Below, in pieces: positions 35,917-45,767 of a stretch of DNA of 64,000 nucleotides. The DNA is from Iodidimonas muriae. Lineage in GTDB: Bacteria; Pseudomonadota; Alphaproteobacteria; Sphingomonadales; Rhodothalassiaceae. Position numbers and translations under genes: made by a program. The stretch is from assembly GCF_014647255.1 (NCBI RefSeq), contig NZ_BMOV01000008.1:95454-159453 (forward strand), written 5' to 3'. How positions within the stretch are numbered: the first letter of the stretch is position 1; each line of letters begins with the position of its first letter. The notes under the pieces are model-generated. The model made no database searches. It was given only the letters and a program-made list of their open reading frames with translations, and was not told the origin of the DNA.

Positions 35917-36594
35917 TTACTGTCCGCTAAAAGTGAGATGGGTTTCGATATAATCAACACAGGCATCCCAACGGTCAATGCGGTGATGGCTGTCGAGTGC
36001 GGGGTCGATTATGCGGGCCAAACGCATATCGGCAACGAAATGGATGCGATGGGCGTGATTGGCGTATTTCGCCACCGAGCTGTGGTGGCCGGGCATATCA
36101 TCAAGAAACAACACCGGGGCTTTGTGATCGTGGATCAGCTTGGCAACCATGGGGCCTTTTTCACCGACATTGGACAAGACGGGAAGGTCGATCCCGGCGG
36201 CTTTCATAGCCAGTTGCCGGCGATGGCGCAAATGATGGGGAATGTTGGTCAAAACCACCATAGAACAGGATTCCCGCAGGCGCCGGACCGCTGATGTTGC
36301 TCCCATTGTGGGCTTGGCACGATCCACCACATGGTCAAGAAAATCATCGACCAATATGCGAACCTCTTCTTTGGAAAGAGGGCTTTTGTCGTCAATGCGG
36401 CGGATATTGCCTTCAAGGGCAAAACTTTTCAGCTCCAGATAAAGCCCGCGGCCACGCAGCCAGATTTCAAGCGGTTTGGCAAATTCCAAAAGCACCTCGT
36501 CCGCATCGCAGATAATCAAAGGCTTATGGGGATCGTGCGCAAGGCGTTCGATCGGGCTTGGTTTGTTTGGGTTTTGCGAGGCGTGTGTGGTCAT
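35917..36594 (-). CDS. HAD-superfamily hydrolase-like protein
   Basis: From the ATG at 36594 the product has 225 residues; the frame is open further to 36657. HAD motif I appears as LIICDADEVLLEF (D-x-D) near residues 28-38, motif II as SMVVLTNIPHH (Thr), and motif IV as VLFLDDMPGHH (DD). The cap is helical. Most such enzymes are phosphatases; the substrate cannot be predicted. It precedes the ROK kinase gene by 6 bp and DinB beyond it, so a three-gene transcript is likely. No membrane part. Confidence 0.82.
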   Translation of the reverse strand: MTTHASQNPNKPSPIERLAHDPHKPLIICDADEVLLEFAKPLEIWLRGRGLYLELKSFALEGNIRRIDDKSPLSKEEVRILVDDFLDHVVDRAKPTMGATSAVRRLRESCSMVVLTNIPHHLRHRRQLAMKAAGIDLPVLSNVGEKGPMVAKLIHDHKAPVLFLDDMPGHHSSVAKYANHAHRIHFVADMRLARIIDPALDSHHRIDRWDACVDYIETHLTFSGQ

Positions 36595-36704
36595 TTGATC
36601 GCTTTTGGGGCCGGAGTCATAAAAGACAGGTTTGCAACAGGCAGAAATGGGGCTCAAGCCTAATCCATCGATGGTGGCGATTAAAGCGCGATGCGTGCGT
36701 TTTT

Positions 36705-36938
36705 TTACTCACCGCCCATTAAAATATGGCGGGCATGGACCGCGGATTCCGGTGGCAGATTTTGCCCCTGTGCGAAGGCCAAAAGGTCTGGCTCGTGCCC
36801 CATCAGGAAATCAAGAACCGCACCCAAAAACCGTGGGTCCGCTATGCGGTCGCGCACATCACCGCCTTCAAGTCCGGTCAGATCCAGAAAGCGGAGACGC
36901 AAAGAGTCTTCGGACAAGATAAATGTTAAAGCATTCAA
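36705..36938 (-). CDS. DUF3572 protein, start uncertain
   Basis: The 77 visible residues match DUF3572, a small alphaproteobacterial family: ALTFILSEDSLRLRFLDLTG, then PRFLGAVLDFLMGHEPDLL and a Pro-rich end. Function is unknown; it is often near divK/pleD. The only NTG codon available is the TTG at 36938. Upstream in frame the sequence still reads like the family (NKEEASVIALNAL) but contains no ATG, GTG or TTG until a stop, and an AAGGAGGAGG stretch ends just before an ATC codon. The true start could thus be TTG, a rare ATC, or be hidden by an error. It diverges from divK. Confidence 0.75.
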   Translation of the reverse strand: MNALTFILSEDSLRLRFLDLTGLEGGDVRDRIADPRFLGAVLDFLMGHEPDLLAFAQGQNLPPESAVHARHILMGGE

Positions 36939-37146
36939 GGCGATAACAGACGCCTCCTCCTTATTGGCAGGTCGGGCGGTCTTGTAATGTTTCGGAATGG
37001 AAATTATGGGATAAACCTTTCTTTAGGATTGCACCACTAGTATAGAATATTGTCGTCCGGGGTCGGAATTATAATAGAATAATATGGGGGCGACGATATT
37101 TATGGTGCATATCATTGTAGCTTGATGGGATATTGATCGGAACGTA

Positions 37147-37521
37147 ATGTCGAAAAAAATTCTCGTGGTCGAGGATAATGAGCTGAATATGAAGCTCTTT
37201 TGCGACCTGTTGGAAGCTCACAATTATGAGACGATCCAGACCCGCGATGGTATGGCGGCGCTTGAGCTTGCGAGGGAGCATGCGCCGGATCTGATTTTGA
37301 TGGATATCCAGCTTCCTGAAGTATCCGGATTGGAAGTGACCAAGTGGATCAAGGAAGATGAAGATCTGCGCGGAATTCCTGTGGTCGCTGTAACGGCTTT
37401 TGCAATGAAGGGTGACGAGGAAAAGATCCGTGAAGGCGGATGCGAAGCCTATATTGCAAAACCCATTTCCGTTGAACAGTTTTTAGAGACGATCAAGCAG
37501 TTTACGGGTGGAAGTGAATGA
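37147..37521 (+). CDS. divK: Single-domain response regulator DivK
   Basis: DivK controls the DivL-CckA-CtrA pathway and binds PleC/DivJ. The 124-residue product is one receiver domain with phosphoacceptor Asp53 ([14 protein letters not shown]), the acidic pair ED9-10, the switch Thr in VVAVTAFAM, and Lys in YIAKPIS. The [14 protein letters not shown] stretch is typical of DivK. Its last 4 bp overlap pleD, reproducing the divK-pleD order of Caulobacter. A TATAAT-like box lies at 37070-37075. It supports a Caulobacter-type cell-cycle circuit in this organism. Confidence 0.96.
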   Translation: MSKKILVVEDNELNMKLFCDLLEAHNYETIQTRDGMAALELAREHAPDLILMDIQLPEVSGLEVTKWIKEDEDLRGIPVVAVTAFAMKGDEEKIREGGCEAYIAKPISVEQFLETIKQFTGGSE

Positions 37522-38897
37522 CAGCACGTGTGCTGGTTGTGGATGATGTTCTTCCGAATGTGAAACTTCTGGAAGCCAAGCTCACCAGTGAATATTTTGA
37601 TGTCCTAAGTGCCACCTCCGGGCTTGAAGCTCTGGAGATCGTTCAGCGTGAGCAGCCGGATATCGTTTTGCTTGATGTGATGATGCCCGGCATGAACGGG
37701 TTCGAGGTGTGCCGGAAAATCAAGGAAGACCCTGTTACCAACCATATTCCGGTGATCATGGTCACAGCCCTGGATCAGATGAGCGATAAAATCGCCGGTT
37801 TGGAGGCGGGGGCCGAAGATTTTTTAACCAAGCCCATTGATGACATTTCCCTATTTGCCCGCGTGAAGTCGCTTGTCCGTTTGAAAGTGATGATGGATGA
37901 GCTGAAAAACCGTGAAAATACAGGGGCGATGCTGGGATGGAACAAATCCGAGGATGTGCCTGAGACATTTGTGCCGTCCAACACCTCGATCCTGTTGGTG
38001 GACGACAATGAAAAAGTCGCCAAGCGGGTGGGGCAGATGCTCTCTGAAATCGCCACTATCACCCATTCGACCGGCGGTGAAAATGTGGCGGAACGGGCGC
38101 GGGAGAAAAATTACGATCTGGTTATCGTGTCTTTATCCATGCGGGAAACCGACGGCTTGTGGATTTGCTCGAAATTGCGGTCCTTTGAAGAAACCCGCCA
38201 TGTTCCCATTCTGGTGGTGGTGGATGATTGCGAGCGCGGTTCAAAGCAGCTTGTCCGGGCGCTTGAAATGGGCGTGAACGATTATCTGATCCCGCCTGTA
38301 GAGCGGTTGGAACTGACCGCCCGTGCCCGCACACAGGTGCGTCGAAAGCGCTATTCTGACCGTTTGTGGGAAAATTTCCATTTGTCCATGCAGCTTGCCA
38401 CCACCGATGCGGTGACCGGGCTTTATAACCGCCATTATATGAACAGCCATCTGGAAACGCTGCTGCGCCATGCCCGGCAGGCATCAAAGCCGCTGTCTTT
38501 GGCGATGCTGGATATCGACCATTTCAAGCCCGTGAACGATACCTATGGCCATGCGGCGGGGGATGAAATCCTGCATGAATTTGCAAAAAGGATCGCGCGG
38601 AATGTGCGCGGCGTCGATTTGGCGGCGCGTTATGGCGGGGAAGAATTTGTGGTGGTGATGCCCGATACGGTGGAGTCGGACGCGGAGATGATTGCAGAGC
38701 GGTTGCGTCAAACAATCAGCAACACGCCCTTCACCCTTGCTGACGGGACGAACATCAATATCACCGTGAGTCTGGGGCTTGCCTGCATTACCGATGGTAT
38801 TCTCACCACGGCAGATTTGCTGGAACGGGCCGATTCCGCCCTGTACCAAGCCAAGCATGACGGGCGCAACCGCGTGGTGATTGCCAACGCGGCCTGA
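37518..38897 (+). CDS. pleD: Response regulator/diguanylate cyclase PleD
   Basis: PleD makes c-di-GMP during the swarmer-to-stalked transition. The 459 residues comprise receiver 1 with Asp53 ([13 protein letters not shown]), receiver 2 (about 155-275) in which the phosphoacceptor is Ser ([14 protein letters not shown]), serving as dimer adaptor as in Caulobacter, and a GGDEF domain with active site RYGGEEF near 373-377. RGVD five residues before it is the inhibitory site. Translation is coupled to divK by a 4-bp overlap. A short terminator follows the stop codon directly. Confidence 0.97.
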   Translation: MTARVLVVDDVLPNVKLLEAKLTSEYFDVLSATSGLEALEIVQREQPDIVLLDVMMPGMNGFEVCRKIKEDPVTNHIPVIMVTALDQMSDKIAGLEAGAEDFLTKPIDDISLFARVKSLVRLKVMMDELKNRENTGAMLGWNKSEDVPETFVPSNTSILLVDDNEKVAKRVGQMLSEIATITHSTGGENVAERAREKNYDLVIVSLSMRETDGLWICSKLRSFEETRHVPILVVVDDCERGSKQLVRALEMGVNDYLIPPVERLELTARARTQVRRKRYSDRLWENFHLSMQLATTDAVTGLYNRHYMNSHLETLLRHARQASKPLSLAMLDIDHFKPVNDTYGHAAGDEILHEFAKRIARNVRGVDLAARYGGEEFVVVMPDTVESDAEMIAERLRQTISNTPFTLADGTNINITVSLGLACITDGILTTADLLERADSALYQAKHDGRNRVVIANAA

Positions 38898-38916
38898 GCG
38901 CTTTTGGCGCTTTTTT
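38897..38916 (+). terminator. Short terminator after pleD
   Basis: AGCGC and GCGCT (38897-38901/38907-38911) form a 5-bp stem with loop TTTTG, followed by TTTTT. The stem starts at the last base of the pleD stop codon. Confidence 0.6.
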
Positions 38917-38924
38917 CCAGATAT

Positions 38925-38962
38925 AAAAAAAGCCGGAACCCATTTAGGCTCCGGCTTTTTTT
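38925..38962. terminator. Bidirectional terminator between pleD and rpmG
   Basis: AGCCGGA (38931-38937) pairs with TCCGGCT (38950-38956); A6 lies on the left and T7 on the right, so the element can stop both pleD and the converging rpmG. Confidence 0.88.
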
Positions 38963-38979
38963 GCAGGATAAAGAAGACC

Positions 38980-39147
38980 TTATTTGATTTTGGCTTCTTT
39001 GAAATCCACATGCTTGCGGACGACTGGATCGTATTTCCGCAGAGTCAATTTTTCCGTCATTGTGCGTGGATTTTTCTTGGTCACATAAAAATAACCGGTT
39101 CCCGCACTGCTCAGAAGTTTGATTTTAATGCCATTTGGCTTGGCCAT
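38980..39147 (-). CDS. rpmG: 50S ribosomal protein L33
   Basis: The 55-residue product is [20 protein letters not shown] followed by the family-typical [20 protein letters not shown] and the C-terminal [13 protein letters not shown]33 is a small protein of the large subunit near the E site. This is the Cys-free form, as expected for an alphaproteobacterium, so it does not need zinc. It converges with pleD and is separated from it by the bidirectional terminator. It was absent from simple long-ORF scanning because of its size. Confidence 0.97.
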   Translation of the reverse strand: MAKPNGIKIKLLSSAGTGYFYVTKKNPRTMTEKLTLRKYDPVVRKHVDFKEAKIK

Positions 39148-39356
39148 CGGGCGAACTCCAACGTCTTGTCAAAGGTGACGCCGGAGGGCCAAATCCCACC
39201 GGCAGAATCGAAGGCGCAAACATAGAGCCAGACAGCGAATTGTCAAGCACTGTGACGCATATCCTTGACGATGTTTCGTTAGAGTTTTTTTGACCCTTTG
39301 CTTCTATTCTCGGCTTTGGTTTCGTGACCGGCTTTGTACAGGAGTTAGATGACCTT

Positions 39357-40124
39357 ATGACTTTGGACCTTCCCAGCCTTGAAGAGGCGGCGCAAGAAGC
39401 GCTGGATGCCATCGAGGATCGCTGCACACAAATGACATCCCTTATAAAGGATGTGCAGCACAAACGGCTTGAAGAGGCAACGGTACGTGCGGTGCTGCGC
39501 CAGCATGCCCATTCCATCAAGGGATTGGCGGCCAGCATTGGTGTGAACATGATCAAGGTTCTTGCCCACCGTTTTGAAGATTATCTGGAAAGTGCCAATC
39601 ATCTGGAAGGTCGGGTTCTGGATGAATGTCAGGTGTTCATTGACCGGATCAGTGAGGCTTTGGAAGGCAATCTCAATGCCACGCCGCAGCAGATTGCGGC
39701 GTTCTGTCGCCGTTTGCCTGCGAAAGGATCGTTCGAGGTCGAGGATGTGGAAGTCCGTGATGTCGAACTGATGCTGGTGATGACCGAAGGGGCGGCGACA
39801 CATTTTGTAACCAGAGAGCTGGCGGAATGTGGCTATCGGATCGTCAATGTGCGCTCCACGGTGGATGCGCTGGCATTGGCGGCGCAAATGCGGCCCGATC
39901 TGGTGATCGTCTCCAATTATATGCCAGAGCTTACGGGGATTGATTTTGCCTGTGCGCTTAGCGTTATGCCATCGACAAAAGGGATTCCCGTGGCGCTTTT
40001 GACCAGTGAAAAGCGCGGCCATCCCAAGCTGGATGGCTTGCCCGATACGGTTCCCATCGTGTCAAAATCCGCCCGTTTTGCCGATGATGTGGCGGATGTC
40101 TTTTCAAGCCTTGGTATTCTTTGA
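39357..40124 (+). CDS. Hpt / pseudo-receiver protein
   Basis: From the ATG at 39357 (AGGAG about 12 bp upstream) the product is 255 residues. Residues about 5-110 form an Hpt domain with phosphorylatable His52 in HAHSIKGLAASIG (HxxKG), followed by a helical connector. Residues about 135-255 are a receiver fold: RDVELMLVMTEG replaces the usual acidic pocket, and DLVIVSNYMPELTG has Ser where the phosphoacceptor Asp belongs; Thr (ALLTS) and Lys (IVSKS) are kept. The second domain therefore cannot accept phosphate in the usual way. Placement close to divK-pleD suggests a phosphorelay link. An in-frame GTG at 39324 is an alternative start. Confidence 0.83.
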   Translation: MTLDLPSLEEAAQEALDAIEDRCTQMTSLIKDVQHKRLEEATVRAVLRQHAHSIKGLAASIGVNMIKVLAHRFEDYLESANHLEGRVLDECQVFIDRISEALEGNLNATPQQIAAFCRRLPAKGSFEVEDVEVRDVELMLVMTEGAATHFVTRELAECGYRIVNVRSTVDALALAAQMRPDLVIVSNYMPELTGIDFACALSVMPSTKGIPVALLTSEKRGHPKLDGLPDTVPIVSKSARFADDVADVFSSLGIL

Positions 40125-40378
40125 TCGAGTACCGGAAGCCATGAAATATGTGCCTGCTCGAAGAGTTATCTTGGGGCGGGCACTTTGCTGTCTGGCAAGC
40201 CTCTCATCGGGGCGCCTTTTGTTTACAGGCCTTCTTCCTGCATCTCACCCTTTCCAAGATCATCACAAGCGTGCATTTAATGGGGCCTGACTCTGGATGC
40301 GTCACATGGGGGGGCGAAATCCGGGATGGATCAGGGCTGGTGTGACAGCAATGAGGCCCATGGATGAAAGGATGTCCG

Positions 40379-41191
40379 ATGGAGCAAGAGGCTGAAAAGG
40401 AAGACGCTGTAGAGCCGCTGCAGAATCTGGAGGCCTGGTTGCGCAGCTGGTATTATGGGGAAACAGAGGCCGCCCAGCGCTTTCGCTTCACGCTATTGGG
40501 CTTTGATATCCTGACCATCGGTTTTTTTCTGGCCACCTCCATGATGCAGCCACAGCCCTGGATGCGCTTGATTGGCTATGGTGTCGCCGTTGTTTTGAGC
40601 CTTGATTATATTGCCCGGCTGATTATTGCCAATCGTGCATGGCGAGCGGCTTTGCGCATTGTATCCATGGCCGATCTGATTGTGATCGTGTCTTTGGTCG
40701 CGCCGATCATTATCGAGAATTTGGCTTTCATGCGGGTTCTCAGAATGTTGCGATTGCTGCGTTCTTATCATTTGCTGAAAGAACTGCGAAAGGAAGCCTT
40801 GTGGTTTCGCCGCAATGAAGATCTGATCGAATCGGCCATCAACTTGTTTGTCTTTTTGTTTGTGACCGCCGCCGTTGTTTATGTGGTGGAGGTGGGCCGC
40901 AATGAGGGAATCCGCACCTATATCGATGCGCTTTATTTTACCGTGGCAACGCTGACCACCACAGGATTTGGCGATATCACTCTGGAGGGGGCGTGGGGGC
41001 GGTTTTTATCCGTGTTGATCATGGTGTTTGGCGTGGCGTTGTTTTTGCGCTTGGTGCAAACCATTTTCCGGCCCGGCAAGGTCAATTATCCCTGCCCGAA
41101 TTGCGGGCTGAGCAAGCATGATCCCGATGCGGTGCATTGCAAGCATTGCGGGGAGGTGCTGAAGATCCCGACCTTGGGTTATGTGGATTGA
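40379..41191 (+). CDS. Voltage-gated-like potassium channel with zinc ribbon tail
   Basis: From the ATG at 40379 the product has 270 residues. Six membrane segments are visible; the fourth carries the S4-like arginine ladder (RVLRMLRLLRSYHLL) and a linker with charged helix. The pore region LTTTGFGDI corresponds to the K+ filter TVGYGD, with GFGD as in several bacterial channels. After the last helix the cytoplasmic tail (about 225-262) holds YPCPNCGLSKHDPDAVHCKH with a further CG, a zinc-ribbon-like four-Cys motif not usual in such channels. It probably conducts K+ or another cation across the inner membrane. No partner gene is adjacent. Confidence 0.85.
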   Translation: MEQEAEKEDAVEPLQNLEAWLRSWYYGETEAAQRFRFTLLGFDILTIGFFLATSMMQPQPWMRLIGYGVAVVLSLDYIARLIIANRAWRAALRIVSMADLIVIVSLVAPIIIENLAFMRVLRMLRLLRSYHLLKELRKEALWFRRNEDLIESAINLFVFLFVTAAVVYVVEVGRNEGIRTYIDALYFTVATLTTTGFGDITLEGAWGRFLSVLIMVFGVALFLRLVQTIFRPGKVNYPCPNCGLSKHDPDAVHCKHCGEVLKIPTLGYVD

Positions 41192-41233
41192 AGGGGGCGG
41201 GGCTGCCGCCCTCTTCACATTATTCCGGTTATT

Positions 41234-41584
41234 TTAAAGAATCGGCGCATGATCGGGGCAAGAGGCCGATAGGCGCAGGCCATAAAGATCAGGGCCGCTT
41301 TCTGTGCGCAAACGCCGCCAGCTATGTGCGGAAACAATCACACATTGCCGATCGCGCAATGACTGCATCATCCGATCCATTTCCGCCGCTGCTGCTCCGC
41401 GTGTGGGGGCGGGCTGTTCGATGGTGATGCGGGTTTCCCCCATTTCGATTCCGTTGCTGCTCTCTTTGTAGGCCATATGGCGCTCATAGCCGTTTTCATC
41501 CACCGAAATGGAACAGGCCGATAGGGCAAACGCAGAAAGGATAAGGGCAAGAACAGGGGCAGCTTTTGTCACGGTCGTCTCCAT
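41234..41584 (-). CDS. Small lipoprotein, unknown function
   Basis: From the ATG at 41584 the 116-residue product starts with a basic-hydrophobic signal (METTVTKAAPVLALILSAFA) ending at LSAC, giving a lipidated Cys near residue 24. The mature part has charged residues, an acid/Met-rich helix (AAAAEMDRMMQSLRDRQC) and two further cysteines (in RQCVIV and SASCPD) that could pair. The frame is open to 41614 but that region lacks a good start. I do not recognise a family. It converges with the channel gene, 42 bp apart. Confidence 0.68.
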   Translation of the reverse strand: METTVTKAAPVLALILSAFALSACSISVDENGYERHMAYKESSNGIEMGETRITIEQPAPTRGAAAAEMDRMMQSLRDRQCVIVSAHSWRRLRTESGPDLYGLRLSASCPDHAPIL

Positions 41585-41700
41585 TTGGCATATTCTGAAT
41601 ATATGAAATAGCAATATATACTTATTCGATATGTATCAAGATGATATTTTTGCCGACGATCATTTGATGCCGGCCTTTGCTCCAAAGGCGCTAAGGGCGC

Positions 41701-41739
41701 AAAAATCAGCCCGCTGGATCATCTGTCCGGCGGGCTGAT
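41701..41739 (-). terminator. Terminator of the pur-bolA-grxD operon
   Basis: On the minus strand TCAGCCCGC (41731-41739) pairs with GCGGGCTGA (41706-41714) and TTTTT follows. It lies 69 bp after the grxD stop. Confidence 0.8.
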
Positions 41740-41807
41740 GGGGATAGTCGTGCTTGATAGAACAGGATTTTAAGGGGGGCTGGGGCCGTTTCCCTTTGAT
41801 CGAAGGG

Positions 41808-42140
41808 TCAGGCTTTGGCGGTGATGCCTTTTTCTTCCAGCAATTCGCTCAATTCGCCATTTTCGAACATCTCACGGATGATGTCACAGCCGCCGACAAA
41901 TTCACCCTTCACATAAAGCTGGGGAATGGTCGGCCAATCGGAAAATTCCTTGATCCCCTGACGCAATTCCTGATCGGAGAGCACGTCATAGGATTTGAAC
42001 GGAACCCCTATATGCGACAGAATCTGGACCACGACAGAGGAAAATCCGCATTGCGGGAAAACCGGTGTGCCTTTCATGAACAGCACAACATCGTCGGCTT
42101 TCACATCATTGGCAATGCGGTCATGGGTGGTTTCGGTCAT
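41808..42140 (-). CDS. grxD: Monothiol glutaredoxin (Grx4 type)
   Basis: Grx4-type proteins bind a 2Fe-2S cluster with glutathione and often with BolA, and deliver it in Fe-S and iron regulation. The ATG at 42140 gives 110 residues, the family size; the frame is open to 42167. The monothiol CGFS active site occurs in [11 protein letters not shown], preceded by LFMKGTP and followed by the GSH-binding [19 protein letters not shown]. It is the last gene of the operon, 90 bp after bolA, a partnership known from E. coli and alphaproteobacteria. Confidence 0.96.
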   Translation of the reverse strand: MTETTHDRIANDVKADDVVLFMKGTPVFPQCGFSSVVVQILSHIGVPFKSYDVLSDQELRQGIKEFSDWPTIPQLYVKGEFVGGCDIIREMFENGELSELLEEKGITAKA

Positions 42141-42230
42141 TATCGGACTCCATTCATAGGGTGGCATTGCACCGGATATGTGAAGCTGGACCGTTTTTGT
42201 CCAGTCTTGATTTTTCGATTGTCTTGCTCG

Positions 42231-42467
42231 TTATTCTTTCGGGGCCGATGTTTGTAACGCCAAAGCATGAAGAACACCGCCCATACGGCCTTGCAAGGCG
42301 TTATAGACCATCTGGTGCTGTTTGACGCGCGGCAATCCTCTAAAGCCTTCATAAACCACATGGGCTGCATAATGATCGCCATCGCCGCGCAAATCCTGAA
42401 TGTCAACGCTGGCGCCGGGCAGGGCGTCTTTGATCATTGTTTCGATCTCGTTTGCGCTCATGGCCAT
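42231..42467 (-). CDS. BolA-family protein
   Basis: BolA proteins form 2Fe-2S bridged heterodimers with monothiol glutaredoxins. The 78-residue product has the short alpha-beta KH-like fold: ETMIKDALPGASVDIQDL, DHYAAHVVYEGFRGLPRVKQ (with the conserved His ligand) and HQMVYNALQGRMGGVLHALA. It lies between purL and grxD, consistent with a role in Fe-S trafficking; PurF and other purine enzymes use Fe-S clusters, which may explain the pairing. Length and motifs are typical. Confidence 0.94.
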   Translation of the reverse strand: MAMSANEIETMIKDALPGASVDIQDLRGDGDHYAAHVVYEGFRGLPRVKQHQMVYNALQGRMGGVLHALALQTSAPKE

Positions 42468-42571
42468 GGGGAGATTTCCTCTTATTATAAAAACAGTCCA
42501 CTCCCTCTATCTAATGAGAGTGGCACTATGTCTCAAGCGCTTTAGGGATATGGCCCGATGCGTGCGGTCTT

Positions 42572-44776
42572 TTAAAGGTCGGCACGGGCCATGAATTGGG
42601 GCATCCAGCCTTCATGGGCCTTACGCAAATCATCAAGAGGCACATCCAGAACATCCGCAATGTGAATGGACGATCCGCCCGTTTCCCCCAAATCCACCGC
42701 ATCAATCCCGGCTTTTTCGGCCAAGGCCAGAATTTCTGCGAGGTTGTCCTTTGAGACGGCCAGCAAATACCGCGCCTGATCCTCGCCAAACAGGGCGGCA
42801 TGGGCGGGCAAGGAAAGCGGGGCGAGATCGATGCGTGCTCCCATATTTCCGGCCAGCGCCATTTCGCAAAGGGAGGCGGCCAAACCGCCGCTGGACAGAT
42901 CATGCACCGCATCCAGAAGGCCGGCTTCGATCTGGGATCGCACGAAATCGCCATTTTTACGTTCGGCAACCAGATCCACCGGCGGCGGCGTGCCATCTTC
43001 GCGGCCCAGACAGTCCATCATATATAGCGAACTGCCCAGATGGCCTTTTGTCTCGCCAATCAGGATCAGGCGGTCGCCTGTGCGGCGAAAGGCCAATCCT
43101 GCCATGCGCTGGGCGTTTTTCAACAGCCCCACACCACCGATGGCGGGCGTTGGCAAGATACCGGTGCCGTTGGTTTCATTATATAAAGACACATTGCCCG
43201 ATACCACGGGATAGTCCAAAGCGTGGCAGGCTTCGGCCATGCCCTCGATGGCGCCAACGAACTGCCCCATGATCTGCGGCCGTTCGGGATTGCCGAAATT
43301 CAGACAATCGGTGATGGCAAGGGGGGTGGCGCCCACAGCGGTTAGATTGCGCCAGGTTTCTGCTACGGCCTGCTTGCCCCCTTCTTTCGGGTCGGCGGCC
43401 ACATAGCGGGGGGTGCAGTCGGTGGAAATAGCCAGTGCCTTTTGGGTGCCATGCACCCGCACCACAGCGGCATCGCCGCCGGGCCGCTGGATGGTATCGG
43501 CCATGACCATATGGTCATATTGTTCCCATATCCACCGGCGCGACGATAGATTGGGCCCGCCCATCAATTGCAGCAAAGCCGCGCCATAATCATCGGGTCG
43601 GGCCACTTGATCGGGGCTAAGGGGGGCACGCCGGCTGGGCTGGACATGTGGGCGGTCATAAATGGGCGCATCATCGGTCAGGCTGGGCACGGGGATATCG
43701 GCAACGAGGTCCCCTTCGAATGTCAGGCTGAGATTGCCGCTGTCGGTGATCTGGCCGATCACCGCAAAATCCAGTTCCCATTTGCGGAAGATGGCCTGCG
43801 CCTCGGCCTCATGCCCCGGCTTTAGAACCATCAACATGCGTTCCTGGCTTTCCGACAGCATCATTTCATAGGGCTGCATGCCGTCTTCACGGCAGGGGAC
43901 CTTCGACAGGTCCAGCGCAAAGCCCACGCCGCCTTTCGAGGCCATTTCCACAGAAGACGAGGTAAGCCCTGCGGCCCCCATATCCTGAATGGCGATGATG
44001 GCATCGGTGCTCATCAATTCAAGGCAGGCTTCGATCAGCCGTTTTTCCGTGAACGGATCGCCCACCTGCACCGTGGGGCGTTTTTCTTCCGTATCTTCGC
44101 TGAATTCCGTTGAGGCCATGGTGGCGCCGTGAATACCGTCGCGCCCGGTTCTGGACCCCACATAGACCACCGAATTTCCGATGCCTGCCGCCGCAGAATA
44201 GAAGATTTTGTCAATTTCGGCGACACCCACCGTCATGGCATTGACCAGAATATTGCCATTATAGCTGGGGTGGAAATCGGTTTCACCGCCCACAGTGGGC
44301 ACACCCACGCAATTACCATAGCCGCCAATACCCGCCACCACGCCCGATAATAAATGCCGGGTTTTAAGATGTTCGGGCGCACCAAAGCGCAGGGCATTCA
44401 TATTGGCCACCGGGCGCGCGCCCATGGTGAACACATCGCGCAATATGCCGCCAACACCGGTGGCAGCCCCCTGATAAGGTTCGATGAAGCTGGGGTGATT
44501 GTGACTTTCCATTTTGAAAATGGCGGCCTGCCCATCGCCGATATCCACGACGCCGGCATTTTCTCCCGGTCCGCAGATCACCCAAGGGGCTTTGGTCGGC
44601 AGTTTTTTGAGATGCAGGCGGGACGATTTATAGGAACAATGCTCGGACCACATCACCGAATAGATGCCCAGTTCCAAAAGATTTGGGGCGCGTCCCAATA
44701 CCCGCTCGATACGGGCATATTCTTCTTCGTTCAGGCCGTGCTCCTGGATGATGGCAGGGGTGATAACATCAGACAT
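42572..44776 (-). CDS. purL: Phosphoribosylformylglycinamidine synthase, subunit II
   Basis: PurL, with PurQ and PurS, converts FGAR to FGAM in purine biosynthesis. The ATG at 44776 gives 734 residues, the small-PurL length; the frame upstream lacks a start with family sequence. Motifs include the N-terminal [28 protein letters not shown] with HLK, the ATP site [20 protein letters not shown], and [17 protein letters not shown]. The C-terminal half repeats the fold and ends with [19 protein letters not shown]. It is preceded by purQ and followed by bolA. Confidence 0.98.
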   Translation of the reverse strand: MSDVITPAIIQEHGLNEEEYARIERVLGRAPNLLELGIYSVMWSEHCSYKSSRLHLKKLPTKAPWVICGPGENAGVVDIGDGQAAIFKMESHNHPSFIEPYQGAATGVGGILRDVFTMGARPVANMNALRFGAPEHLKTRHLLSGVVAGIGGYGNCVGVPTVGGETDFHPSYNGNILVNAMTVGVAEIDKIFYSAAAGIGNSVVYVGSRTGRDGIHGATMASTEFSEDTEEKRPTVQVGDPFTEKRLIEACLELMSTDAIIAIQDMGAAGLTSSSVEMASKGGVGFALDLSKVPCREDGMQPYEMMLSESQERMLMVLKPGHEAEAQAIFRKWELDFAVIGQITDSGNLSLTFEGDLVADIPVPSLTDDAPIYDRPHVQPSRRAPLSPDQVARPDDYGAALLQLMGGPNLSSRRWIWEQYDHMVMADTIQRPGGDAAVVRVHGTQKALAISTDCTPRYVAADPKEGGKQAVAETWRNLTAVGATPLAITDCLNFGNPERPQIMGQFVGAIEGMAEACHALDYPVVSGNVSLYNETNGTGILPTPAIGGVGLLKNAQRMAGLAFRRTGDRLILIGETKGHLGSSLYMMDCLGREDGTPPPVDLVAERKNGDFVRSQIEAGLLDAVHDLSSGGLAASLCEMALAGNMGARIDLAPLSLPAHAALFGEDQARYLLAVSKDNLAEILALAEKAGIDAVDLGETGGSSIHIADVLDVPLDDLRKAHEGWMPQFMARADL

Positions 44777-44807
44777 AAGCGCGAGGGTCCATAAATCAAA
44801 AGGCAGA

Positions 44808-45503
44808 TCAAAGAGTGGCGAGCATCGACAAGGCGCTTTCAAACAGCGGACGGCCATCGGTGCCGCCATGCGCGGATTCTATCATCCGTTCGGGATGGGG
44901 CATCATCCCCAGAATGGTGCGGCTTTCGTTCAACACACCGGCGATATTGCCCACCGATCCGTTGATATTGGCCTGGGGGGTCACCTCACCGGATTTGGTG
45001 CAATAGCGCCATGCAATGCGGTCTTCATCGTCCAGCCGCTTTTGTTGGTCGGGATCGACGAAATAATTGCCATCATGATGGGCGACCGGCATATGCACCA
45101 CCGAGCCGGTGCGATATCCGCCGGTAAAAACGCTTTGGCTGGTTTCCACGCGCAAAGGCACGTCGCGGCAGATAAAATGAAGCCCGGCATTGCGCATCAG
45201 CGCCCCGGGCAAAAGACCAATTTCCGTAAGGATCTGGAAGCCATTGCATATCCCCAGAATCGGCACGCCGCGTTTGCCGGCGCGGATGATTTCCGGGATA
45301 ATGCCCGACCGTGCGGCAATGGCCCCGCACCGCAAATAATCGCCATAAGAAAACCCGCCGGGCAATGCGATGAAATCCACGTCTCCCAACGTAGTTTCAC
45401 TATGCCAAACAGCAATGGGAGCGCGTCCCGTGACCGATTTGATGGCCACAGCCATATCACGATCACAATTGGAGCCGGGAAAGGTGATCAGGGCGGCTTT
45501 CAT
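44808..45503 (-). CDS. purQ: Phosphoribosylformylglycinamidine synthase, glutaminase subunit
   Basis: PurQ releases ammonia from glutamine for PurL. The 231-residue product is a class I glutamine amidotransferase: [20 protein letters not shown], the nucleophile Cys in [11 protein letters not shown] near residue 87, and the catalytic His/Glu in [11 protein letters not shown]. It follows purS by 19 bp and precedes purL by 31 bp; the separate PurQ/PurS arrangement is usual in alphaproteobacteria and Gram-positives. Confidence 0.98.
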   Translation of the reverse strand: MKAALITFPGSNCDRDMAVAIKSVTGRAPIAVWHSETTLGDVDFIALPGGFSYGDYLRCGAIAARSGIIPEIIRAGKRGVPILGICNGFQILTEIGLLPGALMRNAGLHFICRDVPLRVETSQSVFTGGYRTGSVVHMPVAHHDGNYFVDPDQQKRLDDEDRIAWRYCTKSGEVTPQANINGSVGNIAGVLNESRTILGMMPHPERMIESAHGGTDGRPLFESALSMLATL

Positions 45504-45522
45504 GGCAAGGCTCCTTCGGGAA

Positions 45523-45762
45523 TTAGTCCAGATCGATGGAAAAGCGTTCGATCACTGTGTTGGCGAGCAATTTCCGGCACATATCTTCAACATCGGCGCG
45601 GGCTTTTTCCCGGTCCGTTTCTTGAAGGTCCAGCTCGATATATTTGCCTTGGCGCACATCATCGACACCGGAAAACCCCAAACTGTCCAGCGCATGATGA
45701 ATGGCTTTGCCCTGCGGGTCCAAAACCCCTGATTTGAGCGTGATATGAACGCGCGCCTTCAT
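45523..45762 (-). CDS. purS: Phosphoribosylformylglycinamidine synthase, PurS subunit
   Basis: PurS dimers bridge PurQ and PurL in the FGAM synthase complex. From the ATG at 45762, with AAAGGA upstream, it has 79 residues: [20 protein letters not shown], then [20 protein letters not shown] and [18 protein letters not shown]. The length and sequence are textbook. An ATG three codons upstream is less well placed. It starts 5 bp after the purC stop and so is coupled to it. Confidence 0.97.
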   Translation of the reverse strand: MKARVHITLKSGVLDPQGKAIHHALDSLGFSGVDDVRQGKYIELDLQETDREKARADVEDMCRKLLANTVIERFSIDLD

Positions 45763-45767
45763 CTGGT

